The notes beneath the pieces were generated by a model, which was given only the letters and a program-made list of their open reading frames with translations, made no database searches and was not told the DNA's origin. A program made the translations under genes and the position numbers. From Paulinella micropora (taxonomy: Eukaryota > Cercozoa > Imbricatea > Euglyphida > Paulinellidae), in the NCBI GenBank assembly GCA_019918135.1, contig WBZZ01004762.1:62001-126000 (forward strand): DNA of 64,000 nucleotides, read 5' to 3'. Of this stretch, positions 29,649 to 39,940 are shown in pieces (positions within the stretch are counted from its first letter, which is position 1; each line of letters opens with the position of its first letter).

Positions 29649-32120
29649 CTAGCCAGGACGTCCACGCGGACGGCCGCGCCGCGCAACATCAACGTCACTT
29701 GGGGGAGAGGGTGGGACAGAAGCTGATGGAACCTCAGTGAGGTCAATCACCTCCTCGCCCCCATCCTCCACCCCAAGCTCCTCCCTTTTACCCTCCCTAG
29801 CAGACCAACACTCAGACACATATGATCCAAACAACACATCCAATTTTGGAGGGGGACGCAACGCTGTAACCCCTAACAACGCAGCAAGCCTAAAGTTACT
29901 GCGGAAGCGCGACTTCCCCTGAAAAAACTTACAAAACAATCGTGATTGATCCACAGGCGACATATCATCCCAACCCTGCCGCACAGAGCCCTCCCGCTCC
30001 CGCCCAAGCAACACTTCCTCCACCACAACCTCACCGCCTACGACCTCACCACCCTCCCCACTCCCTCCATCCCCCTCAGCACCCCCCACAGCCATGCCAC
30101 CGAGCCTCTGCATACTCAGCAACAGCTGCTTACGTCTCGCCTCATGCATGGGGCAATCCCATAAGAAGTGCGCAAGGGACTCATTGACATCATCATGACA
30201 ACAGAAGCAGCGAGGGGACATGCCACTGACCAATTTGCTGCGGTACAACCGAAGGCGGTTGTTGCAGCTGAGCAACCTTCTCCGAAGCAGATTATAATGC
30301 GCATCATCAAGGGCTACCCATCTTGGGAACTCCTTAGTTCCAAAGACTTGTCTTAGGATGACTCGCAGGCCATCAGTAAGATCGCTGCCTGCCTCTCGCT
30401 TGTCCCACATCAGTTGCTGCACCATCTTGACGTCCTGCTGAAGCGCCCACTTGTCCACAGTCGAACTCCAACCCTCGAGGTCCTTCTCTGAGCTATTTAG
30501 GAGCTCCTGAAGCCCTTGTTGTAGATCCATTGAGTCCCTGATAGCGCCTTCGGCCTCCGCAGTCCAGTCGGATTTGACTTGAGATGCGATGACAGGAAAT
30601 CGCTCCTCCGGTAGAACACGCAGCCGTCCATAGAACTTCAGTTGCGCCGCCCGCCGCAAACGCTCCGCACTCAAAGAGCGCGCCAGAAAGAGTGTAATCC
30701 ACTTGCTTGTCTTAGGGCTGATGCCGAGAATCATCCTCATGGGGCGCAGCATTGCTGCCTCCAGCTTGGTGAGCTGCGATACGGGGGCACGCCAGACATC
30801 GAAGGCGTACTTCAGCTTGGCCCCCACAAGTTGATTCCAGCACATGAGACGATACCTAGCTTGTATCTCACCTGCACACCACAACGAGTACCAACCTGCA
30901 GTGGCGACTTCAGTGACACGCGTAGCCCGCAGGGCCTGCTCCTTCCACTTCAGGTCGTCGGTGATAACCACTCCCAGGTACTTGTACTGACTGGTGACAC
31001 AAAGCTTCTGGTCGCGAAACCACACCACGGGCTCACCTCGCTCCCTGATACTTGGTCGTTTCGCCTTGCTCGACGTGTAAATGGGCATGATTTCCGTCTT
31101 GCCGGGCTTCAAGTTGACTTCCAGCCGGTAATCTTCCGCGAACTTGGCCACAACATTGACCATCTTCTGGAGCTCGGTGCGACTGTGAGCGATGAGGGCC
31201 ACTTCGTCCGCGTATACAAGTGCCTTGATGTCGTTCAGCCGCTTCACATCCGTGATCTTGAGGGCACTCGCCAGCCGATCACACAGCTCATCCATAAAGA
31301 CGTTGAAGAGTGTGGGAGAGAGAGGGGACCCCTGTTGGACGCCTACACCCTCCAGTACTTCGGGGGTGAGTGCTCCATCAACTAGCACTTGCGACGAAGT
31401 CTGCTCGTAGCACCTGCGTAGCGTGCGCCAGAACTTGCCCCTTACACCCAGCTTCCAGAGCCTCTCAAATAGGCCATCTCTCCAAACAGACGGGAAAGCC
31501 TTGCGTAGATCGACGAACAGGACATACGACTCCCGCTTCTGCTGCTGACGCCCCTTCAACCTCTGCCAAAGGGTAAAGACCTGATCCGTAGTGCGACGCC
31601 CCGGGCGGAAGCCTCCCTGCTCTGGACGTAGCTTATCCGGGCCATCCACGAAGAGCGTTAGACGAGTAGCTAATAAGGACAGATACAGCTTACCAAGGCA
31701 ACTAATAATCGAGATATCCCTCCAGTTGTCAGGATCCGTAGGATCCCCACCCTTGGGGATATTGACGATGATTCCCTTGCCCCAAGCTTTTGGAGTCCTC
31801 TCGGCTTCTCGAATCCAGTTGAAGTACTGCGTTAAGTAGCCATTGATGTAGGCGCCGCCATACTTGAGCATCTCGTTCTTCACTTTGTCCTCGCCACAAG
31901 CTTTGTGGTTATTCAGGGCACGTTGCCTTGCAAGGACCTCCTCTTGCGTGAACGGCTTGTCCAGCTCTTCGCAAGTGTCTTCACCTACTTCGTGCTCCTT
32001 CATAGCCCGGGCCACCTCATCTCTGAAGCGATCGTTCCAGTGGAACTGCCGCTTAGCTTCGGCTTCCTCACACTCCAGCGAGCCTGCTTCTGAACCAGCA
32101 CTCCACCACAACAGCCGCAC
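29649..32120 (-). pseudogene. LINE reverse transcriptase (3' part of ORF2)
   Basis: 823-residue frame. The RT fingers/palm shows IPKGGDPTDPDNWRDISIISCLGKLY, EQGGFRPGRRTTDQVF, FVDLRKAFPSVWRDGL, QQGSPLSPTLFNVFMDEL and a catalytic box reading VYADEVALIA, where most LINEs have YADD. A C-terminal zinc-binding motif CFCCHDDVNESLAHFLWDC follows. It overlaps the endonuclease frame by 53 bases in another phase, so a one-base change separates the two halves. It probably copied its own RNA and the SINEs around it. Confidence 0.88.
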
Positions 32121-33458
32121 TTGCCGGATTTTCCCGTGGCTTCACCGAATTTTTCCGAAATTCCTCCCACCGAGCGACCTTTTCCGGCAGCGTACACGCC
32201 AGTGAGCCATCCTCCCTTTGCACCGGCGCGGAGACCTTCGTTCTGCGTGCCCCGCCAAGCCGCTTCGCGAGTAGCCAAAAGCGCTTTGAGGATTGCTCGC
32301 GTTGACATTTGACCGCTTCTTCCTGCACTTGCTTGAAGGAGGCGGACTTCTTGGCCCGAGTTGCCTTCCGAATCTGCTTGCGGAGCCCTAGCCAATTCAG
32401 ACGGGCTTCCGCATTCGATTCATCCCTCCTGTATGCTGCGTAGGCCTCCCGGCGCTGTTGAATGAGCTCCTTTAGCTCTCCGTCGAACCAATTGTTGGTG
32501 AAACGGGGTCGTATACATCTGGAGCCAAGGACCTGGTGCGCCGCCATTCGGAAGGACTGCGCCACTCGCTCGGTGACGTCATCTACCACCCGTTGGCTGT
32601 CGGCACCACCCGATAGGTCAAGCTCAGGCAGCTGATGCACTCCAAGCTTCTGTAGGCAATGCTGGAATACGTCATCGAACTTGTCGCGTAGATAATCCAG
32701 CGCTTGCTTCGCAGCGTGATCATTACCCGAGACACCAGCACCAATAAGCTTATCAACACGAAAGGACCTGTAAGGTTTCGCAGCCCGCTTTGGTCGGCGC
32801 TGGCCGCTCCACGTCAGTTCGGCCCATACTGCCTTGTGGTCCGTATCAAGATCATCTTCGCATACTCCGAACTTTGCTCCAGCTGCCAGGCCAGGCGACG
32901 CGCAGATGTAATCGAGGAGGTGCTTGCCTGTGCCCATGCCGCGCTGCTCACGCCGGGACCACCAGTAGGACCCTTCCACTGGGCACGAGAAGCCGCTCAG
33001 ATTTCGCAGGCCCGTAGCGACGAGGACAGCCGCGAGTCTCTTGCCGTTCTCCGAACGTACCGGTGCTCCCTTATCATCGACCTCCCCGTGCTGACCGACG
33101 ATGCCCTCCTCTTTTCGGCTGCATGCCGGCCCGAGCTTCGCGTTGGCATCCGCCACCGTGACCACAAGACCTTTGGCTCCAAAAAAAGCTATAGCTGCCT
33201 GCCAGGCCGCATACGCCTCTGACGACTCTTCTTCCTGCGTTTCCTGGGGAAAGTAGCCGTTGCCCACATAGATATCCTGAGCGCCGGTAACACCCGAGGC
33301 GATACGCAGCCACACTTGCTGCCGGTGGTCGACGGGGGCTGACACCAGGCTGCAATACGGACCAAGGAAGTTAGCCACCGCGAATAGAACCCCACCCTTG
33401 CAGCGATTTTTCTCGCTGACCTCCGCAGGTTTTCCAAAAATCCGGAATCCATCCAGGC

Positions 33459-33460
<2 letters not shown>
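32068..33460 (-). pseudogene. LINE apurinic-like (EEP) endonuclease, N-terminus missing
   Basis: The frame contains an exonuclease-endonuclease-phosphatase domain: VVTVADANAKLG, LLDYICASPG and DTDHKAVWAEL (terminal Asp-His pair), then the linker region before RT. The first part of the domain (catalytic Asn/Glu strands) is lost by 5' truncation. The apparent start in the SINE/(TAA)n is a chance fusion. Confidence 0.82.
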
Positions 33461-33501
<41 letters not shown>

Positions 33502-33769
33502 GTGCTTCTCTGTCAATGGCTGATGCATTTCTGCACATGCGCCTCCATCGTCTCACCCGTGAGGGGAGTACGAAGAATTGACGATAAGCTCTAATGACAC
33601 CCCCGCAAGGGCAGTTCCAACACTTCCAGACGGGCCGGTATGTTCAATGAAAATACTGGTCCAGAAATAGACCGGTATGTTCAATGAAAATACTGGTGGC
33701 ACCGACGGGAATCGAACTGGCGACAGGGCCCAGATGGTAGAACTTGACCACTGGGCTATCACGGTGTCC
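33502..33769 (-). repeat. SINE subfamily I, full length
   Basis: Intact tRNA-like head and tandem body, flanked by (TAA)n; it abuts the truncated LINE 5' end. Confidence 0.85.
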
Positions 33770-33808
<39 letters not shown>

Positions 33809-33811
33809 GTA

Positions 33812-34125
33812 GTGCTTCTCTGTCAAGGGCGGATGCAAATCTGCATGTGCCTCCATCGTCTCACCCGGGGGAGTACGAAGATTCGACCGATAGCTCTACT
33901 GACACCCCCGCAGGCAGCTCCAAGCCTTCCAGACAGACCAATAGTTTCAAAGAAAAATTGCTTTGAAAACACGTATTTTCAAAGTATGTTTTTTTTGAAA
34001 GTATTGGTCTGTCTGCAAGGCTTGGAGCTGCCTGCGGGAGTAGTTATTGGTCAAATCTTCATCCTCGCGGGTGAGACGATGGAGGCACATGTGCAGATTT
34101 GCATCCGCCATTGACAGAGAAGCAC
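33812..34125. repeat. Head-to-head inverted pair of SINE subfamily II bodies
   Basis: The two halves are reverse complements around about 33970 (TTTGAAAACACGTATTTTCAAA). Both lack the tRNA-like head and both keep their 3' ends outward. It marks the point where surrounding SINEs switch from minus to plus strand. Confidence 0.75.
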
Positions 34126-34179
<54 letters not shown>

Positions 34180-34445
34180 GGACACCGTGATAGCCCAGTG
34201 GTCAAGTTCTACCATCTGAGCCCTGTCGCCAGTTCGATTCCCGTCGGTGCCACCAGTATTTTCATTGAATATACCGCTCCGTCTGGACCAGTATTTTCAT
34301 TGAACATACCGGTCCGTCTGGAAGTGTTGGAACTGCCCTTGCGGGGGTGTCATTAGAGCCTATCGTCAATTCTTCGTACTCCCCTCACGGGTGAGACGAT
34401 GGAGGCGCATGTGCAGAAATGCATCAGCCATTGACAGAGAAGCAC
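34180..34445 (+). repeat. SINE subfamily I, full length
   Basis: Starts GGACACCGTGATAGCCCAGT, ends GAGAAGCAC(TAT)n. Confidence 0.85.
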
Positions 34446-34496
<51 letters not shown>

Positions 34497-34727
34497 GGAC
34501 ACCGTGATAGCCCAGTGGTCAAGTTCTACCATCTGGGCCCTGTCGCCAGTTCGATTCCCGTCGGTGCCACCAGTATTTTCATTGAACATACCGGTCCGTC
34601 TGGGAGTGTTGGAACTGCCCTTGCGGGGGTGTCATTAGAGCCTATCGTCAATTCTTCGTACTCCCCTCACGGGTGAGACGATGGAGGCGCATGTGCAGAT
34701 TTGCATCAGCCATTGACAGAGAAGCAC
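34497..34727 (+). repeat. SINE subfamily I, short body variant
   Basis: It has a single ATTTTCATTGAACATACCGG unit; otherwise as the full-length copies. Confidence 0.85.
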
Positions 34728-34750
34728 TATTATTATTATTATTATTATTA

Positions 34751-34800
34751 TGGAGGCACATGTCCAGGATCTGGATCTGATGCTATAGTCTGAGGAAGAC
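34751..34800 (+). repeat. Solo LINE 3' end
   Basis: TGGAGGCACATGTCCAGGAT...CTGAGGAAG between (TAT)n runs. Confidence 0.75.
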
Positions 34801-34839
<39 letters not shown>

Positions 34840-34861
34840 CATTATTATCATTATTATTAGT

Positions 34862-35100
34862 GGCACCGCGATAGCCCAGTGGTTAAGGTCTACCATCTGG
34901 GACCTGTCGCCAGTTCGATTCCCGTCGGTGCCAGTATTTTCAAAGGATATTTTCTTTGAAAGTATTGGTCTGTCTGGAAGGCTTGGAGCTGCCTTGCGGG
35001 GGTGTCAGTGGAGCCTATCGTCAAATCTTCGTACTCCCCTCACGGGTGAGACGATGGAGGCACATGTGCAGAAATGCATTCGCCATTGACTGAGAAGCAC
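34862..35100 (+). repeat. SINE subfamily II, full length
   Basis: Head GGCACCGCGATAGCCCAGTG...GTCGGTGCC with a closed acceptor-like stem; the body has the CAAAGGATATTTTCTTTGAAAG segment. Confidence 0.85.
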
Positions 35101-35157
<57 letters not shown>

Positions 35158-35427
35158 GGACACCGTGATAGCCCAGTGGTCAAGTTCTACCATCTGGGCC
35201 CTGTCGCCAGTTCGATTCCCGTCGGTGCCACCGGTATTTTCATTGAACATACCGGTCTATTTCTCTGGACCAGTATTTTCATTGAACATACCGGCCCGTC
35301 TGGAAGTGTTGGAACTGCCCTTGCGGGGGTGTCATTAGAGCTTATCGTCAATTCTTCGTACTCCCCTCACGGGTGAGACGATGGAGGCGCATGTGCAGAA
35401 ATGCATCAGCCATTGACAGAGAAGCAC
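35158..35427 (+). repeat. SINE subfamily I, full length
   Basis: As above, tandem body units. It is followed at 35448-35560 by a much diverged subfamily II-like piece (GCCAGTTCTGTTC, TTTCTTTTTTCAAAATA). Confidence 0.85.
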
Positions 35428-35837
35428 TATTATTATTATTATTATTATTATCTTTCCGTGCCGTTGGGAACCTGTCGCCAGTTCTGTTCACATCAGAGCC
35501 TCTATTATCAAGGATGTTTCTTTTTTCAAAATATCGGGCAGTGACAGTGTGTGGCTTTATTTCTTATGTCATGTCCAGGTATTCTGCTGCAGGTAGCGTG
35601 CATGTGGTAAAACTGAGGACGGTCCCGACTCTGGTTTGCATCCTTTGTAGGTAGGGCATGTTTGATAATTGGGCCAACGATCCCTGGCATGCCTTCCTCT
35701 TCGCGACGGGCGCAGGTCCCCCTCGCCTTGATGCCACACCACCCGCGCTGCTGCACACAATTGCATTGAAGCGCATTTCTCATATACATTTAAACAGCTT
35801 GTATGCACGTAAGAATGCATGTATGTATTTCTTTATC

Positions 35838-36030
35838 AGAAAGAAGAAGAAGAAGAAGAAGAAGAAGAAGAAGAAGAAGAACAACAACAAGAAGAGGAAG
35901 AAGAGGAAGAAGAGGAAGAAGAAGAAGAAGAAGAGGAAGAGGAAGAAGAAGAGGAAGAGGAAGAGGAAGGAGGAGCAGGAGAAGGAGAAGGAGAAGAAGA
36001 AGAAGATGGAGAAGGAGGAGGTGTGGGAAA
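35838..36030. repeat. (GAA)n/(GAG)n purine array
   Basis: GAAGAAGAA with AAC and GAG interruptions. Charged reading frames across it are repeat artefacts. Confidence 0.85.
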
Positions 36031-36039
36031 TAAATAGGA

Positions 36040-37398
36040 AGAAGAGGAATAGTATGAACGGCCGCAGAACTTCTTATCTGTCTGTCTATAACTTGCTCGG
36101 ACGTCATCTCTTCGTACCTGCCCTCATGCAAGGAACGGGTGCCACTATCGCCTTCACTGCCATTAATGTGTACAACGATTATCGGTCTTCCAACCCGCCT
36201 GCAGCTGCTGATGCCAACCCAGTCAAACTAAGCCGCAAACAGAAGTGGCAGCGAAAGCAACAGGGCACTGAGGGTGCCTCGGCGCATGACTAAGCTTCAC
36301 ATTTTCTCACAAATCTTGCTCTTGCCTGCTTGGTTAGACACATGGACCAATAAGGCGAGGAGGTAGCTGATAAGACAAACGCAACAATTACAACTCATGT
36401 ACCATTTTCTTTTTCGATACAAACAGTTATGCATAACGAAAGATGCTGCGAGACCGTTCAGTCAGACTTTCTAGCTCACTTGAGACGGGAAAACGCAGAC
36501 GATGTTAAAATTAAAAGAAGTAATCACAAGTTCAAACAGCGCCGTTTGGGCTATCTGTGCATAACAGGATCATTTTTGCAAATGTTATCGTACGTATGTA
36601 CATATCTAATATTCATCCAAATACGTGTGGAGAATATTACAGAGAAATCAAATTAGCACTTTGAATGACGCAGTAAACTGTTTGCAGTAACTTAATAATA
36701 CGTGTAACAATGAAAATTATTATCATGTGCGTAAGTCATTGTAATCAATGACATTATATGCCAGCTCAGACCAACACACTTTCCGAAGACATTACTGGAA
36801 GCGGCGTTCATTCAGTGTAAGCAAGTTCAAAACAGGAGGGCTCGGGCTGACATTAATAAACAATTACGATATACCATATTTTACACTCGAAGTGATGGTA
36901 CTGCCCCGATCCGGGTCCTGGGATGCAGCTGAGACCGCTGGGAAGCATTATTTGATTGATTAATAGTATTTAATTTCCTACTCCTCCTTCCGTAGTACTA
37001 CTATTCAATAGACAATTTTATTAATAATAGTATTTAGTCATACCGGCCCACCCCAAGGACAATTACCTATTTTACCTATATCACTCTAAGTGTAACGGTG
37101 AATTCAAAGCGTTGGCGATGTGGGGTTGGGCACTTAGTCACGTGTCAGTAATTATTCAAATCTCTAAATAAAAGTAAAATACGAACCCTCTCGTCTAGTG
37201 GGTTATGGGCCGCTTGGCAGCGCTTAACTCTGGAGCACTGCAAGCAAGGAAGGAAGAAGGCCATCGCCGACCTGGGAGGCGACTGTCGAAAGCGGTTGGT
37301 GTCATTCCTGTAATTGACACATAGAACGGGAAGTATTGTAAAGCTCTTGCACTGAGACCGGCCTTTAGCTCAGTTTTGCACGCAGTGTACCTGTCCTC
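36040..37398. other. Host sequence left of element B, no supported gene
   Basis: Short frames only. I see no domain, no splice-bounded coding pattern and no recognised repeat. Confidence 0.4.
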
Positions 37399-37404
37399 GC
37401 TTCT
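37399..37404 (+). repeat. Target-site duplication of element B, left copy (GCTTCT)
   Basis: GCTTCT directly precedes the left TIR and recurs at 62153-62158 directly after the right TIR. Six bases is the Polinton norm. Confidence 0.88.
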
Positions 37405-37717
37405 ACTACTATAGGTATTACTATAGCACAGTTATCTTTTATATAAAATAATGCTATTTTCATATAAATTCGTCTTACTATTAATTTCAATAAAAATATA
37501 CATAATTTTATCCAAATTCAATATAGCAATCATTAAGCCTTAAATAGTCCATATTTGAATTTCTCTCAAACTCTAAAAAAAAGATAACTCATCTATCTTT
37601 TTTCAAATCAACACGAAGAGACATCAAAACCTGTTTCTTAGTTTTTACTGCTGTGCTAGACTTAGTTATCTTTTTTGAAAAAATGAAAGTCCTCTCCTGT
37701 TGCGAGTTTGATTAATT
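37405..37717 (+). repeat. Left terminal inverted repeat of element B
   Basis: It matches the reverse complement of 61838-62152 almost base for base. Contains AGTTATCTTTT three times in alternating orientation (about 37430, 37575, 37662), possible protein-binding repeats. Confidence 0.9.
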
Positions 37718-37758
37718 AATTTTTTTTCATAAAATTTTTTACCACTCTATATAGACCA

Positions 37759-38046
37759 ATGACCACCCTCACCAGATTATGTGAGAAGTTTGAGAAACTC
37801 TCTATTGAAAATGAAAAAGAAACATTTTCTATTACCGATGTTAAAAAGATAATTACTGACGAAATCCAAATGATTGAAAATGCACGGGCAGGCAAGCCAA
37901 GGGATATTTTTCCATTTGGTAAGTATAAAGGTAAGAAAATTCAAGATGTTGCTACCATTGACAAACCATATCTTGAATGGGTTATGAAACAGCCGTGGTT
38001 TGAGAAATTTACTGACATTAAAAGTGAAGTGAAAAAATACACTTAA
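37759..38046 (+). CDS. ExoX-C/DUF3820-like small protein 1, element B
   Basis: 95 residues starting MTTLTRLCEKFEKLSIENEK, with FGKYKGKKIQDVATIDKPYLEWVMKQPWF at the end, the ExoX-C-like fold. Homologous to 17499-17783. It is the first gene inside the left TIR; the polymerase that follows it in A is absent here. Confidence 0.68.
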   Translation: MTTLTRLCEKFEKLSIENEKETFSITDVKKIITDEIQMIENARAGKPRDIFPFGKYKGKKIQDVATIDKPYLEWVMKQPWFEKFTDIKSEVKKYT

Positions 38047-38049
38047 TAT

Positions 38050-38086
38050 TTTTGCTAAAAGATTTTTTTAAAAATCTTTATATAAG
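38050..38086 (+). promoter_or_regulatory. Start-proximal hairpin with TATA, left arm outer edge
   Basis: AAAGATTTTTTTAAAAATCTTTATATAAG directly precedes the ATG at 38087. Similar AAGATT...AATCTT hairpins occur near 46500, 49548 and 50945 in element B and near 8508 in A. Confidence 0.5.
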
Positions 38087-38695
38087 ATGACTGACCTGAA
38101 CACCAAACAAGACTACTTGAATGAAATTGAAAAATGGAACCTTGACGGCGGCAATGTCAAAATGCCGACAATTAAATGGACTAAGCCTGACATTGTATCT
38201 TTCTATGAGAAATATAAGCCGAAGGACGACAATGTGAAAGTAGTTATTCCGTTGGATGCTACATTAGAAAAAATGATGGAAGAACAAAGCACTCCTTTTA
38301 AGGAAACAGATCTTGTTGTGAGAGAGACTGGAATTACCGAAATAAAGGCTAATGTTGGCGAAGAAATAGCGAATGCTACATGTACAGAAGAAGGATGTAT
38401 ATTAAAGAAAGATGTTGTTCTTCAATATGGAAAATATGCACACAAAAACATTGAAGATGTAGCCAAAATTGATAAACCATACCTTGAATGGTTAGTTCAA
38501 CAGCAGTGGTGCCAAAATGTGGATGCCATAAAAAAAATATTTAAATCATTGATATTTTATTCAATTAATTTTTTTTTGCTTTATTGGTCTTCTATGAAGT
38601 TAGCGATAACATTAATATTTGAACCATTATTAGCAGTAGCAACGGATTTTTGTGTAAAAGTCAATACATCACTAGGAGACAGATATATATCATAA
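38087..38695 (+). CDS. ExoX-C/DUF3820-like small protein 2, element B left copy
   Basis: Starts MTDLNTKQDYLNEIEKWNLD. The domain LQYGKYAHKNIEDVAKIDKPYLEWLVQQ ends near residue 145. The frame then runs on without a stop into the antisense end of the beta-rich gene, for 115 bases. In A a stop follows shortly after the domain, so the extra 45 or so residues are probably read-through of a lost stop. Confidence 0.65.
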   Translation: MTDLNTKQDYLNEIEKWNLDGGNVKMPTIKWTKPDIVSFYEKYKPKDDNVKVVIPLDATLEKMMEEQSTPFKETDLVVRETGITEIKANVGEEIANATCTEEGCILKKDVVLQYGKYAHKNIEDVAKIDKPYLEWLVQQQWCQNVDAIKKIFKSLIFYSINFFLLYWSSMKLAITLIFEPLLAVATDFCVKVNTSLGDRYIS

Positions 38696-39828
38696 CTTCT
38701 AAGATTGATTTGTTGAGTTGATTGAGAATTTACACATAGTTTAAAAATTGTTGTTCCGTTGGCAACGGCACTCGCCTTTGTATCAGTATCCACAATTGAA
38801 TACTTAGTATCAACATCTGCAAAACCCGCTCCAGTTAGTGTTCCATTTAATACCATTCTTACTACACACGCCTTACTATCTTCATTTCTAATACTTATCA
38901 AAGTGGGATAAACATTTGAATAATTTGTTAAATTAGCACCGCCCGCATCAAATACCGCTTTATTCCTGATACTAATAATAGGGCTTTCAGTTGTGTTTGC
39001 TGCTTTACTTCCTTCCACTTCGTTTGTTATACTTGTGTTTATTGTATTACTTCCTTCAATAAATAATCCAACACTTGCTGTTTTAAGAGTTTGAATTCCG
39101 TTAGCAGCATCATTCCTCATTAGTGCGGTAAATGGTAAAGTAGTGTTTCTTAGACTTACACCAGTGTTGGCATTTGCATACTTAATAGTATGGACTAATT
39201 GAAATTCGCCTGTCGTAGGATTTTCAATAGAAAACCTTATAGCACCAAAGCCTAAATATTGAAATTGAATTTGGAATACATTTCCTTTACTCCAATCAAT
39301 AACAGGCATATCTTTTGTTCCATTGCACGGGTCATCCCAGTTTGCTTGTTGAATATAAGTTGTCGTCCCTCCTTTGGCTTGTAGAATACTCATCCAGACA
39401 TTAGTTTTATAAAAATAAAAACCATTTGAAAAATCACTTTCACCAATTCCTACACACGAATAATAGGAATTTGTGTCATCAGTTGTCCATATAGCAGTGA
39501 AGCGACCAACAACTCCCATACCAGTCCGATATTTTATTCTTCTTTTACTTGTTTGGATAGCATTCGCTGTGTTATCGGCTTGAGTTTTTAATTCAGCCAT
39601 ATTATCCAAAAATGACACAGTCGATTTTGTTTCTGTTTTTGTCCATATCCTTGTATTAATAGTGTATGGAAAGATTTCCTGAACAATTGGAGTTAATTGT
39701 CCAACTAGTGTTTCTCCAAAAGCTGTTTTCATATTATCAGTTTTAATACCACCATCATATCCGACCCTGATGTTTATAAAATCTCCGTCTGGATTTTGTG
39801 CGATTAAATTTCTCTGGTGAGTTGCCAT
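38581..39828 (-). CDS. Beta-rich virion protein, element B left copy
   Basis: Intact 415-aa frame. Starts MATHQRNLIAQNPDGDF; a notable central block is NWDDPCNGTKDMPVIDWSKG and YLGFGAIRFSIENPTTGEF. It differs from the right copy by about four residues. Family not recognised; conserved next to MCP. Possibly a minor capsid or host-attachment protein. TATATATAAG precedes the ATG. Confidence 0.72.
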   Translation of the reverse strand: MATHQRNLIAQNPDGDFINIRVGYDGGIKTDNMKTAFGETLVGQLTPIVQEIFPYTINTRIWTKTETKSTVSFLDNMAELKTQADNTANAIQTSKRRIKYRTGMGVVGRFTAIWTTDDTNSYYSCVGIGESDFSNGFYFYKTNVWMSILQAKGGTTTYIQQANWDDPCNGTKDMPVIDWSKGNVFQIQFQYLGFGAIRFSIENPTTGEFQLVHTIKYANANTGVSLRNTTLPFTALMRNDAANGIQTLKTASVGLFIEGSNTINTSITNEVEGSKAANTTESPIISIRNKAVFDAGGANLTNYSNVYPTLISIRNEDSKACVVRMVLNGTLTGAGFADVDTKYSIVDTDTKASAVANGTTIFKLCVNSQSTQQINLRSYDIYLSPSDVLTFTQKSVATANNGSNINVIANFIEDQ

Positions 39829-39940
39829 CTCTTATATATAAAACAAACAAAAAATACTTTTCTTTTTTTTTTCTTTATTCTTTTGAAATTTTTGTAAAAG
39901 TTTCACCAAACCTTTTTGCTGAAAGATTTTCTAAATCTTT

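Larger units (their letters stand above)
29423..33460 (-). mobile_element. 5'-truncated LINE with (TAT)n tail
   Basis: On the minus strand it reads endonuclease, reverse transcriptase, short 3' UTR, then a (TAT)n tail at 29357-29422. The 5' end is cut inside the endonuclease at a (TAA)n/SINE junction. Microsatellite-like tails are typical of I/Jockey-type LINEs. The clade was not determined. Confidence 0.85.

Noticed and set aside
34180-34255. tRNA-like SINE heads as functional tRNA genes
   Set aside because: Repeated many times with identical downstream bodies and (TAT)n tails; the T-arm is imperfect. They are SINE promoters.
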